From the NCBI GenBank assembly GCA_015523645.1, contig WAJY01000241.1:1-23003 (forward strand): a stretch of DNA of 23,003 nt, in the 5' to 3' direction. Positions 1 through 7,533 of this stretch are shown here, one piece after another. The notes under the pieces were generated by a model that saw only the letters and a list, made by a program, of their open reading frames with translations, was not told the DNA's origin and made no database searches. The translations under genes and the position numbers were made by a program. This stretch comes from Geoglobus sp. (lineage in GTDB: Archaea > Halobacteriota > Archaeoglobi > Archaeoglobales > Archaeoglobaceae). Positions within the stretch are counted from its first letter, which is position 1. Each line of letters begins with the position of its first letter.

Positions 1-1016
1 TTTCCAGCCTCAACGCCTCTGTCTATTATCTCCCTTCCCAGCATCTGGAAACCTCCGCATATTCCTACAACAGGCTTTTCTCTTGAAAATCTTATTATCT
101 TTTTGTCCATGCTCCATCTCCTCATCTCCTCAAGATCTCTCACCGTTTCCTTTGTTCCTGGGATTATCAGAACCTCCAGATCATCAAGCTCATCCTTCAG
201 ATCAATAAACTTAACAGCCTCCCTCATCGGCTCGAAGTCGGTGAAGTTTGAGATTCTCGGTAATTTTAGAACTCCGATTTCTCCTTGATTATCCCAATCT
301 TCTATGTTTAGGGAATCCTCACTGGGCAATCCAAGCTCAAAATACGGGATTATTCCAACAACTTTAATGCCGGTAATTTTCCCGAGTTTTTGAACACCGG
401 GATAGAGCAACCCTTCATAACCCCTGAATTTGTTGATAACAAAACCTCTCACAAGCTTCCTTATGTCTTCTGGTAAGAGTGAGTATGTGCCGTAAAGGGA
501 TGCGAAGCTTCCACCCCTGTCTATGTCTGTCACTATGTATATGTCCGGACTTGCAATTCTTGCGATTCCTATGTTTGCAATATCTGTTTTATACAGATTG
601 ATCTCAGCCATACCTCCTGCCCCCTCAATTATCACTAGATCATTCTCACTCTCAAGACTTGTGAATGCTTTTTCAACAACTTTCAGGAGCTCAGGAACCT
701 CTTTATAATAATCAAGAGCATTGACATCCTTGACAGCTTTGCCCATAACCACAAGCTGGGACATTAGATTTCCCTTTGGTTTGAGCAACACAGGATTCAT
801 TCTTACATCTGGTTTTTTCCCAGCTGAATAAGCCTGATAGGCTTGAGCGTATGCTATCTCATCTCCATCTTCAGTTACATATGAATTCAGGCTCATGTTC
901 TGGGCTTTGAATGGAACAACCTCATAACCCCTCTTCGACAGAATTCTGCAAAGGGCTGAAACCATAACAGATTTTCCAGCACTGCTTGTTGTTCCTGCAA
1001 TCATGATAGATGGCAC
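1..1016 (-). CDS. cbiP: Cobyric acid synthase (glutamine-hydrolysing), N-terminal part; runs off the left edge
   Basis: I translated this by eye on the minus strand; it is open at the window edge. The enzyme amidates four carboxyl side chains of adenosylcobyrinate diamide in cobalamin synthesis, using glutamine and ATP. A P-loop-like GTTSSAGKS lies at residues 8-16, as in the dethiobiotin-synthetase-like ATP domain, followed by the family motifs KAQNMSLNS and EGAGGMAEI. Near the edge, GICGGFQMLG carries the glutamine amidotransferase nucleophile Cys320. About 338 residues are visible of the usual 480 or so; the end of the amidotransferase domain is missing. I chose GTG at 1016: a GGTGG site lies just upstream, and the codon directly follows the TGA of the preceding methyltransferase gene, so the two are probably cotranscribed and coupled. 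ATG at 1004 is the alternative start. Family identity is secure. Confidence 0.93.
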   Translation of the reverse strand, partial: MPSIMIAGTTSSAGKSVMVSALCRILSKRGYEVVPFKAQNMSLNSYVTEDGDEIAYAQAYQAYSAGKKPDVRMNPVLLKPKGNLMSQLVVMGKAVKDVNALDYYKEVPELLKVVEKAFTSLESENDLVIIEGAGGMAEINLYKTDIANIGIARIASPDIYIVTDIDRGGSFASLYGTYSLLPEDIRKLVRGFVINKFRGYEGLLYPGVQKLGKITGIKVVGIIPYFELGLPSEDSLNIEDWDNQGEIGVLKLPRISNFTDFEPMREAVKFIDLKDELDDLEVLIIPGTKETVRDLEEMRRWSMDKKIIRFSREKPVVGICGGFQMLGREIIDRGVEAG

Positions 1017-1544
1017 TCATTCCACCTCTTTGCCAAGTTCAGCAACCCTCTTTCCTCTTTCAGATGGAACTATTCTGATTTTCGCATTCTCAAATTCCAT
1101 GCTAAAAACCTTCCCATCAAGAACCCTGTCAAGAAAGACCGCCAGAGCAGACACCTCGCTGTGAGGCTGATTGCCAATTGAGATGTTGAGGTCTGCAAGC
1201 TTAAAAACATCTGCAGGAACCTTCTCAGATCCAACGATGACAAGGATTTTCCTTGCTTTCTTAATCTCCCCAATCTTTTCAGGAAGAGGAATGCCATACA
1301 TTGTCAGATGCACCTTTAGACCATCAAATTCCTTCACAATCTTTCTCCATGAGCCGACATGCTTTACAAAGAATTTCCCTCCCCATCTTTCAACAACATC
1401 TTCTATGTTTTTGAAAAGCCTTTCATCCGCAACATCAAAATATATTCCCATTGCTCCAAAGGCTCTTGCAGTTAGAGCAACATGGCTTGAAACTCTTTTG
1501 TCTCTATTCTTTCTGTGTCCGAGTCTCAGCACAAAAACCTCCAC
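1017..1544 (-). CDS. trm56: tRNA (cytidine(56)-2'-O)-methyltransferase, archaeal Trm56
   Basis: This SPOUT-fold enzyme is known to 2'-O-methylate C56 in the T-loop of archaeal tRNAs using S-adenosylmethionine. The N-terminal segment [17 protein letters not shown] and the C-terminal knot segment with [10 protein letters not shown] and [17 protein letters not shown] are both characteristic of the family. I prefer the GTG start at 1544, giving 175 residues that begin [11 protein letters not shown]. It removes a 32-base overlap with the racemase gene upstream and drops an N-terminal stretch not expected in the family. An in-frame ATG at 1607 would give 196 residues. The gene sits between the racemase and cbiP on the same strand, and its stop abuts the cbiP start. 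A second tRNA methyltransferase of the SPOUT class, Trm10 type, lies at 16180-17166. Confidence 0.92.
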   Translation of the reverse strand: MEVFVLRLGHRKNRDKRVSSHVALTARAFGAMGIYFDVADERLFKNIEDVVERWGGKFFVKHVGSWRKIVKEFDGLKVHLTMYGIPLPEKIGEIKKARKILVIVGSEKVPADVFKLADLNISIGNQPHSEVSALAVFLDRVLDGKVFSMEFENAKIRIVPSERGKRVAELGKEVE

Positions 1545-1575
1545 AGTCTCTTTAAAGCATGTCAGGAGATAAAGC

Positions 1576-2565
1576 TTACCTTGTATGAAACTTGGCTGGA
1601 AAACCAAGAATCTTTATCTTCTCCCCCTCAAACTCCACCTCTCTGACATTCCAATAGTTTTTCAGAGAATCCTTCAGCGATCTTACAATTGAGTAAGGAA
1701 CCTTCTCATTCAGAGCTTTTTCAATCTCCTCTGAAGTCAGGTTTTCCAGCTTTTTTTCTATCTCCCTCTTTATCTCATCAAATCTTCTCACCCTCTCCTC
1801 AAACGTCATGCCATTGTAACCAAGATCAAGAGACAAGCACAATTCATCCCAGAACTTCTGCTCATCCAGAATTCCAAAGGAAACGTAGCAGTCTTTTGCC
1901 CTGTATATCTCATATCCTGGATTCCTGTAAAAATCGGGTAAATGCTCTCCTCGATTAATCATAGAAGATGCATGAAGAGGTATAGAAGAAATAGCAGTAT
2001 CGTACATGCTCAGGTCTATATACACACCCTCTCCAGTTCTCAGCTTTCTTATGTAGGCTGAGAGTATCGCAATTGCCGAAAACAGAGAGGATGAGAGGTC
2101 AGAAAGCTGTACATTTGGATCTACAGGTTCATCTCTCTTCAATCCTGCAAGCCAGATTATTCCAGCATGAGAGAGTATGTTTATGTCATGAATTGGTCTT
2201 GTTAGGTCTGATTTCTGCCCAAAACCGCTTATAGAGCAGTATATTATTCCCTCATTCACCTTTCTCACATCCTCATAGGATATTCCCAGCTTTCTTACTG
2301 TGCCAGGTCTAAAACCTTCAACAACAACATCAGCCTTTTCAGCAATCTTTAAAAACTCTTCTCTACCTTCCTCGCTTTTTAAGTTTATTCTGACAATTTC
2401 CTTTCCGTAGTTGAAGTTTGCAAAAATTTCCTTTCTATAGCGCATTGGATCACCTTCAGGCGGTTCGATCTTTATCACCCTTGCTCCAAGATCGCTCAAA
2501 ATCTTGCAGCAGTATGGTGCTGGGTAGTAGTATGCGACCTCAACAACAACCATGCCTTTGAGCAT
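1576..2565 (-). CDS. Family III CoA-transferase fold protein, alpha-methylacyl-CoA racemase-like
   Basis: The protein has the CaiB/BaiF fold: an N-terminal [19 protein letters not shown] nucleotide-binding segment and [13 protein letters not shown]. With the ATG at 2565 (329 residues), His126 falls in IHDINILSH and Asp156 in QLSDLSS. These match in motif and spacing the His126/Asp156 catalytic pair known from Mycobacterium tuberculosis alpha-methylacyl-CoA racemase. A Glu/Asp pair near 234-235 (LDEQKFW) may be the partner of that enzyme's Glu241. I infer epimerisation of 2-methylacyl-CoA thioesters, although a CoA-transferase role is not excluded because Asp156 is also the transferase nucleophile position. 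It is slightly short for the family (usually about 360). It diverges from the beta-oxidation operon across a promoter region of about 56 bases. A TTG at 2574 is a less likely start. Confidence 0.82.
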   Translation of the reverse strand: MLKGMVVVEVAYYYPAPYCCKILSDLGARVIKIEPPEGDPMRYRKEIFANFNYGKEIVRINLKSEEGREEFLKIAEKADVVVEGFRPGTVRKLGISYEDVRKVNEGIIYCSISGFGQKSDLTRPIHDINILSHAGIIWLAGLKRDEPVDPNVQLSDLSSSLFSAIAILSAYIRKLRTGEGVYIDLSMYDTAISSIPLHASSMINRGEHLPDFYRNPGYEIYRAKDCYVSFGILDEQKFWDELCLSLDLGYNGMTFEERVRRFDEIKREIEKKLENLTSEEIEKALNEKVPYSIVRSLKDSLKNYWNVREVEFEGEKIKILGFPAKFHTR

Positions 2566-2588
2566 GGAAAACAACAGAAAACATTATT

Positions 2589-2610
2589 AATTTAACAATT
2601 GCGTTAAATT
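2589..2610. promoter_or_regulatory. Perfect inverted repeat in the divergent racemase/thiolase promoter (candidate operator)
   Basis: AATTTAAC (2589-2596) and GTTAAATT (2603-2610) are exact reverse complements separated by AATTGC. The 22-base element lies between two divergent starts (2565 minus, 2622 plus). It overlaps the AT-rich stretch that must supply both TATA boxes, so a bound protein could block both promoters. No regulator is identified. AT-rich palindromes also arise by chance. Confidence 0.5.
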
Positions 2611-2621
2611 CGGTGACAATT

Positions 2622-3785
2622 ATGGCAGTCATTGTGAGCGGTGTTAGAACACCCATCGGCAAGTTCGGAGGTGGATTAAAAGACGTTTCTGCCGTTGAGC
2701 TCGGAAGCATAGTTATAAGAGAGGCAATAAAGCGAGCCGGGATATCTCCTGAAGATGTGGATGAGGTTATCATGGGACAGGTTGTTACTGCAGGCTGCGG
2801 TCAGAATACTGCAAGACAAGCAAGCCTTCTGGCTGGAGTTCCAAGTAATGTTCCAGCCTACCAGATAAACAAGGTATGCACATCTGGACTAAAGGCAATA
2901 GCCCTTGGCAACATGGCTATTGAGAGTGGTGAGGCTGAGGTTGTTGTTGCAGGTGGTATGGAAAGTATGAGCAATGCTCCATATGCATTAATGAAGGCAA
3001 GATGGGGTTACAGAATGTTCAATGACTCTCTTGTTGATCTCATGGTTCACGATGGTTTGCTGGATCCGATTTACAAGCAGCACATGGCAGAGAATACAGA
3101 AGATGTTGCCGATGAGTTTGGGGTTACGAGGGATGAGATGGATGAGTGGGCGTACAGAAGTCATGTAAGGGCTGTAAAGGCTATTGATCAGGGAAAATTC
3201 AAAGAGGAAATTGTTCCGGTGAGAGTTAATGGAAGGATTGTTGAAGTTGATGAGAATCCGAGGAGGGATACAAGTCTTGAAAAGATAAAGAGTTTAAAGC
3301 CTGTTTTCAGAAAAAACGGAAAAATTACAGCTGGAAACGCTCCAAATACAAGTGATGGAGCTTCTGCCGTTGTTCTGATGAGGGAAAAGAAGGCTAAGGA
3401 GCTTGGAGCTGAACCAAAGGTGGAAATAATCTCGTACGGACAGGCTTCGCAAGATCCAAAGTACATTGCCACAGTTCCTGCATATGCTGCAGAAAATGCA
3501 TTGAAAAAAGCTAAGCTGGACAAGGATGACATAGGTCTCTGGGAGATAAACGAGGCATTCGCAGCAGTAACGCTGATTTCAGCAAAATACGTGATGAATC
3601 TTGACCTTGAAATCGTTAATGTTAATGGGGGTGCGATAGCTCTTGGGCATCCAATAGGTGCAACTGGGGCGAGGCTTGTGGTAACGCTCATGCATGAGAT
3701 GATGAGAAGGAGAGTTGAGTTGGGAGTTGCAACATTATGTGCAGGCATGGCTCAGGGAGATGCAGTAGTCTTGAGGAAATATTGA
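2622..3785 (+). CDS. Acetyl-CoA C-acetyltransferase / 3-ketoacyl-CoA thiolase
   Basis: The protein (387 residues) is a complete classical thiolase, which cleaves 3-ketoacyl-CoA with CoA to release acetyl-CoA, or runs in reverse. The acyl-accepting Cys86 lies in NKVCTSGLKAIALG, the catalytic His343 in GGAIALGHPIGATGAR and the second Cys373 in TLCAGMAQG. This is the full catalytic set of the acetyl-CoA acetyltransferase family, unlike the divergent archaeal HMG-CoA-pathway thiolase. I chose ATG 2622 because GGTGA lies seven bases upstream; the in-frame GTG at 2613 is inside that ribosome site. It leads a compact operon with acyl-CoA dehydrogenase and 3-hydroxyacyl-CoA dehydrogenase, so a catabolic beta-oxidation role is the best inference. 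No enoyl-CoA hydratase is in the operon. Confidence 0.94.
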   Translation: MAVIVSGVRTPIGKFGGGLKDVSAVELGSIVIREAIKRAGISPEDVDEVIMGQVVTAGCGQNTARQASLLAGVPSNVPAYQINKVCTSGLKAIALGNMAIESGEAEVVVAGGMESMSNAPYALMKARWGYRMFNDSLVDLMVHDGLLDPIYKQHMAENTEDVADEFGVTRDEMDEWAYRSHVRAVKAIDQGKFKEEIVPVRVNGRIVEVDENPRRDTSLEKIKSLKPVFRKNGKITAGNAPNTSDGASAVVLMREKKAKELGAEPKVEIISYGQASQDPKYIATVPAYAAENALKKAKLDKDDIGLWEINEAFAAVTLISAKYVMNLDLEIVNVNGGAIALGHPIGATGARLVVTLMHEMMRRRVELGVATLCAGMAQGDAVVLRKY

Positions 3786-3795
3786 GGTGAACCTC

Positions 3796-4944
3796 ATGAA
3801 CTTTGAGCTTGATGAGGAGCATAAAATGCTTCAGGCTGCTGTAAGGGAATTTGCCGAGAAGGAGATAATGCCCTACGGAAAGGAGTATGATGAGAAGAGG
3901 GAATATCCGATGGAAATTTACAGAAAAGCTGCCAAACTAGGATACATCGGAGCAAGCATACCGGAAGAATACAATGGAGCAGGAATGGACGTGCTTGCTG
4001 AGGCAATTATCAGCATCGAATTTGCCAGGGCAGACAGCGGAATAGGATCTGCAATAGATCTTGCTGTTCTTGGTGTTCCGATGATCATGAGGTTCGGTAG
4101 TGAGGAACAGAGGGAGAACTTCATGGCTAGGGTTCTGAAAGGTGAGGGACCTTCAGCCATTGCCATCACAGAACCCGATTGCGGTACAGACGTTGCTGCA
4201 ATAAAAACTAGAGCGATAAAGGATGGAGACGAATGGATATTGAATGGAACAAAGACGTTCATAACAAATGGAAGCGTCGGAATTTTCACAATAGTTCTTG
4301 CGAAGACAGCAAAAACGAATCCACCTCATCGTGGCATATCAGCATTCATAGTTGAGCCTGAAAGAGAAGGCTATACTGCAAGGCAGATAGATAAGATGGG
4401 GATGCGCTGTCATGATACATGCGAGATCATGTTGAATGGGGTGAGAATTCCTGAGGATCATCTTGTTGGGAGGGAGAACAACGGCTTCTATCAGCTAATG
4501 GCATTTTTCAATGAAAGCAGAATCAAAATTGGTGCTATACACCTTGGAATTGCCCTCGGGGCATATGAGAGAGCTCTCAGCTATGCAAAGGAGAGAAAGT
4601 CCTTTGGAAAGCCATTAATTGAACATCAGGCAATAGCATTCAAGCTTGCAGAAATGTATACAGCCATTGAAGCCAGCAGACTTCTTGTGTTGAAGGCTGC
4701 TTGGCTTGTTGATAAGGGTAAAGCCGATCCCGCTTTAAGCTCTGCAGCAAAACTCTATGCCAGTGAGACAGCAGTCAAGGTGACATACGAGGCTGTTCAG
4801 ATATTTGGCGGTTATGGCTATAGCAAGGAGTACGATGTTGAGAGGTTTTACAGGGATGCAAGGGTTGGGACGATTTATGAAGGTACTAGTGAGGCTCAAA
4901 AAATTGTAATTTCAAGAAAACTTGCTGGAAAGATAAGGGTGTGA
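3796..4944 (+). CDS. Acyl-CoA dehydrogenase (FAD)
   Basis: The enzyme (382 residues, normal length) catalyses the first step of beta-oxidation, making trans-2-enoyl-CoA and passing electrons to an electron-transfer flavoprotein. The FAD/substrate segment AIAITEPDCGTD is at about 121-132 and NGTKTFITNGS at 150-160. The C-terminal YEGTSEAQ carries the catalytic base Glu362, at the position used by short- and medium-chain enzymes (not the isovaleryl type). The chain-length preference cannot be read from this. ATG 3796 is preferred: GAGGTGA sits directly upstream and contains the in-frame GTG at 3787 that gives a three-codon-longer reading frame. It starts ten bases after the thiolase stop, and the next gene begins five bases after its own stop, so all three are one transcript. 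No etfAB genes are in the window. Confidence 0.95.
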   Translation: MNFELDEEHKMLQAAVREFAEKEIMPYGKEYDEKREYPMEIYRKAAKLGYIGASIPEEYNGAGMDVLAEAIISIEFARADSGIGSAIDLAVLGVPMIMRFGSEEQRENFMARVLKGEGPSAIAITEPDCGTDVAAIKTRAIKDGDEWILNGTKTFITNGSVGIFTIVLAKTAKTNPPHRGISAFIVEPEREGYTARQIDKMGMRCHDTCEIMLNGVRIPEDHLVGRENNGFYQLMAFFNESRIKIGAIHLGIALGAYERALSYAKERKSFGKPLIEHQAIAFKLAEMYTAIEASRLLVLKAAWLVDKGKADPALSSAAKLYASETAVKVTYEAVQIFGGYGYSKEYDVERFYRDARVGTIYEGTSEAQKIVISRKLAGKIRV

Positions 4945-4949
4945 GTTGA

Positions 4950-5813
4950 ATGAGGATTGAGGAGGTAAGCGTTGTTGGTGTTGTTGGTGCAGGAACAATG
5001 GGTCATGGAATAGCTCAGGTTTGTGCTATGGCTGGTTACAGTGTAGTTATGATAGATATCGAGGAGAAGTTTCTGGAAAGGGGGATGGAAAGCATAAGGA
5101 GAAGTCTTGAAAAACTTAAAGAGAAAGGGAAAACAGAGGACGTTGAAGAGATAATTGAAAAGATAGAGACAACCACAGATCTAAAAGGCTTGGAAAAAGC
5201 TGATGTTGTAATTGAGGCGATTATAGAGGACATGAATGCAAAGAAAGAAGTTTTTAGAGAGCTGAGCGGTATAGTTAAGAGGGAAGATGCAGTCTTCGCC
5301 TCAAATACATCAACCCTCAGCATTACAGAGCTTGCCTCGGTCACAAGAGCCCCGCAGAACTTTGTCGGAATACACTTCATGAATCCCGTTCAGATCATGA
5401 AGGGTGTTGAGATTGTTAGGGGTTTGCTAACAAGTCAAGAGACTTTGAATTTCGCTGTTGAGTTCTGCAGAAAAATTGGAAAAGAGCCGATTATCTGCAA
5501 GGATTCACCTGGCTTTATAAGCAATCGAATACTCATGCCTTGGATAAATGAGGGCATATGGGTTCTTTATGAGGGAATTGCGAGCAAAGAAGAGATAGAC
5601 AGAGGAATGAAACTTTTCACAAACGTACCAATGGGACCTCTTGAGCTTGCTGACTTAATTGGCTTGGACATCTGCCTCTCAGCAATAGAGACACTTCACA
5701 GAGAACTTGGAGACAAATACAGACCATGTCCACTTTTGAAACAGATGGTTAAAGCCGGACTATTGGGAAGAAAAACTGGAAAGGGATTCTATGATTATAC
5801 TGAGCCTCAATAG
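4950..5813 (+). CDS. 3-hydroxyacyl-CoA dehydrogenase (NAD)
   Basis: The protein (287 residues) is a stand-alone 3-hydroxyacyl-CoA dehydrogenase of the size of bacterial Hbd/FadB2. The dinucleotide fold [14 protein letters not shown] lies at 10-23. Asp36 at the end of the second strand favours NAD over NADP. The catalytic His142 lies in GIHFMNPV and its partner Glu154 in [16 protein letters not shown] at about 186-195 begins the C-terminal dimerisation domain. It has no fused enoyl-CoA hydratase domain, so that step must be encoded elsewhere. It is the third gene of the thiolase operon. Its last 23 bases are overlapped by the membrane-protein gene at 5791 in another frame. Confidence 0.94.
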   Translation: MRIEEVSVVGVVGAGTMGHGIAQVCAMAGYSVVMIDIEEKFLERGMESIRRSLEKLKEKGKTEDVEEIIEKIETTTDLKGLEKADVVIEAIIEDMNAKKEVFRELSGIVKREDAVFASNTSTLSITELASVTRAPQNFVGIHFMNPVQIMKGVEIVRGLLTSQETLNFAVEFCRKIGKEPIICKDSPGFISNRILMPWINEGIWVLYEGIASKEEIDRGMKLFTNVPMGPLELADLIGLDICLSAIETLHRELGDKYRPCPLLKQMVKAGLLGRKTGKGFYDYTEPQ

Positions 5814-6240
5814 GCGAAGAATTCTGGCGATACTTTTTGCCTTAACGATTCTTGTCCATTCTGCAAAGGCAGATGTAATTTTCCCATTAACCCTGACTTT
5901 ACTACCATTCTATCCTCTAATACTTTTTCCAGAGATTGCGATTCTCTATGCTGTTAAGGAATTTTTCGGAATGAATGCAGGTCTTCTTGAAGTTTTGTCG
6001 AGTGTTCTTCTTGCAAATATCTTAAGCGGAGTTTTGGGTTTGGTTGTCATTCTGCCATTAAGATCTGGTGTTGCTTACATTCTTTCAGCTTGGCTCTATT
6101 CCACAATCACAGAATTTCCGGCATACAAACTCCTGCTGAGAATTAGCTTGTTTAAAGCCCTAAAACTCTCCACACTTCTCAATGCATCTTCCTATCTCAC
6201 TATCATGGCATTCTTGTATCTCCGCTTTGGCTATTTCTGA
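5791..6240 (+). CDS. Small integral membrane protein, function unknown
   Basis: I do not recognise this 149-residue protein. It has a positively charged start (LNRRR) followed by a hydrophobic segment (about 10-27) that could be a signal anchor. Further hydrophobic stretches lie near 28-55, 60-90 and 92-110, with a final one at about 130-146, so three to five membrane spans are likely. I see no cysteines, metal motifs or charged residues inside membranes that would name a transporter family. The ATG at 5791 lies 23 bases inside the end of the 3-hydroxyacyl-CoA dehydrogenase gene. Translation by coupling is plausible, though the ribosome site is weak (GGGA). Its co-location with beta-oxidation genes hints at no specific role. 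Confidence 0.6.
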   Translation: MIILSLNRRRILAILFALTILVHSAKADVIFPLTLTLLPFYPLILFPEIAILYAVKEFFGMNAGLLEVLSSVLLANILSGVLGLVVILPLRSGVAYILSAWLYSTITEFPAYKLLLRISLFKALKLSTLLNASSYLTIMAFLYLRFGYF

Positions 6241-6261
6241 TTTGATCCTTTTTCAAAACGT

Positions 6262-6269
6262 TTTTAAAG
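6262..6269 (+). promoter_or_regulatory. TATA box of pgk
   Basis: TTTTAAAG is centred about 26 bases before the pgk ATG and is preceded by a purine-rich stretch. No Shine-Dalgarno site lies between, so the transcript is probably leaderless. Confidence 0.55.
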
Positions 6270-6290
6270 CACCTTAAAAAATAAAATACG

Positions 6291-7532
6291 ATGATTGACG
6301 GTTATCCAACTCTTGACAACATTGATTATACCGGCAAGAAAATTCTCATGCGAGTGGACATAAATGCTCCAATTGTCGAATCAGAAATTCTGGACATAAC
6401 CAGATTTAAAAGTCACGTTCCAACAATAAGGGAACTTGAGGAGAGCAAGGTAGTTCTGATAGCCCATCAGTCAAGACCTGGAAGAAAGGACTTCACAGAT
6501 TTGAGCAAGCACGCAGAAGTTTTTTCAAGGCTGCTGGACAGAGATGTTTCCTATGTTGATGAGCTTTTTTCTGAATGCGCAATAAGAAGAATAAAGGAGA
6601 TGGAAGATGGAGATATAGTCCTGCTTGAAAACGTGAGATTTTATTCTGAGGAGGATCTAAAAAAAACGCCTGAGGAGCATGCAAACTCTCACATGGTGTC
6701 AAGGCTATACAGATACTTTGACTTTTATGTAAATGATGCATTTTCAGCCTCTCACAGAATGCATGCAAGTCTGACAGGTTTTCCTGTTGTTTTGCCTTCC
6801 GTGATAGGGAGACTTGTTGAAAAGGAGGTTAGAGCCCTCACAAGAGCCTTGAGAAACAAAGGCAGGAAGGCTTTCATTCTCGGAGGTGCTAAGATAAGCG
6901 ACTCTGTCAGCGTGCTAAAAAACGTTCTCACGAATGGAATTGCAGAGAAGGTGTATCTGACAGGAGTTGTTGCAAATTACTTTCTCATTTTAGACGGATT
7001 CGATCTTGGAGAAAAGAACAAGAAGATAGTTGAGGATAACAGAGAGGATGTTAGAGATGATGAGATAAGGAAGATGCTAAAGGAATTCAGAGAGCGGATT
7101 CTCCTTCCAACAGATTTTGCTGTTGAAATTGAAGGAGAGAGGGTTGAGGTGAGTCTGGAGGAGATGGAAGGGATGGATAGCAAGCCGGTAATAAAGGACA
7201 TTGGAACAGAAACTCTGAAAAAGTTTGCGGAAGAAATTCAGGAGTTCGACATTGCTGTGATAAATGGTCCTGCTGGTGTTTTTGAGGAAGAAGAATTTTC
7301 TCTCGGAACATTTGGAATTTTGAAGGCGGTGTCTAAAGCTGGCTATTCCGTTGTTGGGGGCGGTCACATTTCAACAGCTGCAAGGCTTGCAGGGCTTGAA
7401 GGAAAACTCGATCACATCTCAACCGGTGGTGGGGCAAGCATAAGATTTTTGAGCGGAGAAAAGCTCCCGGCGCTTGAGGTTATAAGGGAGTATTGGGAGA
7501 AGAAATGGAGCAGGATCTTCAAATCTGATTGA
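6291..7532 (+). CDS. pgk: Phosphoglycerate kinase
   Basis: The enzyme interconverts 1,3-bisphosphoglycerate plus ADP and 3-phosphoglycerate plus ATP in glycolysis and gluconeogenesis. The 413-residue length is usual for archaea. N-terminal substrate motifs are present: RVDINAP (21-27), HQSRPG (59-64), ENVRFY and FSASHRMHAS. The C-terminal nucleotide domain has NGPAGVFEEEEF, GGGHISTAA and STGGGASIRFLSG. The gene is monocistronic: a TATA box lies 26 bases upstream of the ATG, and the downstream ClC gene converges on it with one base between the two stop codons. In an Archaeoglobales-type organism the gluconeogenic direction is likely (inference). Confidence 0.97.
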   Translation: MIDGYPTLDNIDYTGKKILMRVDINAPIVESEILDITRFKSHVPTIRELEESKVVLIAHQSRPGRKDFTDLSKHAEVFSRLLDRDVSYVDELFSECAIRRIKEMEDGDIVLLENVRFYSEEDLKKTPEEHANSHMVSRLYRYFDFYVNDAFSASHRMHASLTGFPVVLPSVIGRLVEKEVRALTRALRNKGRKAFILGGAKISDSVSVLKNVLTNGIAEKVYLTGVVANYFLILDGFDLGEKNKKIVEDNREDVRDDEIRKMLKEFRERILLPTDFAVEIEGERVEVSLEEMEGMDSKPVIKDIGTETLKKFAEEIQEFDIAVINGPAGVFEEEEFSLGTFGILKAVSKAGYSVVGGGHISTAARLAGLEGKLDHISTGGGASIRFLSGEKLPALEVIREYWEKKWSRIFKSD

Positions 7533-7533
7533 T

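Noticed and set aside
1171..1572. 133-residue plus-strand frame opposite the Trm56 gene
   Set aside because: The Trm56 motifs on the other strand are unmistakable, and the plus-strand frame has shadow-like composition rich in Ser, Thr and Pro.
3188..3748. 186-residue open frame on the minus strand inside the thiolase gene
   Set aside because: It lies wholly antisense to a gene with complete catalytic motifs and has low-complexity Ser/Ala/Pro-rich composition typical of a shadow frame.
4950..5813. Bifunctional 3-hydroxyacyl-CoA dehydrogenase/enoyl-CoA hydratase, as known in Archaeoglobus relatives
   Set aside because: The protein ends at 287 residues after the dehydrogenase C-domain; no crotonase domain follows.
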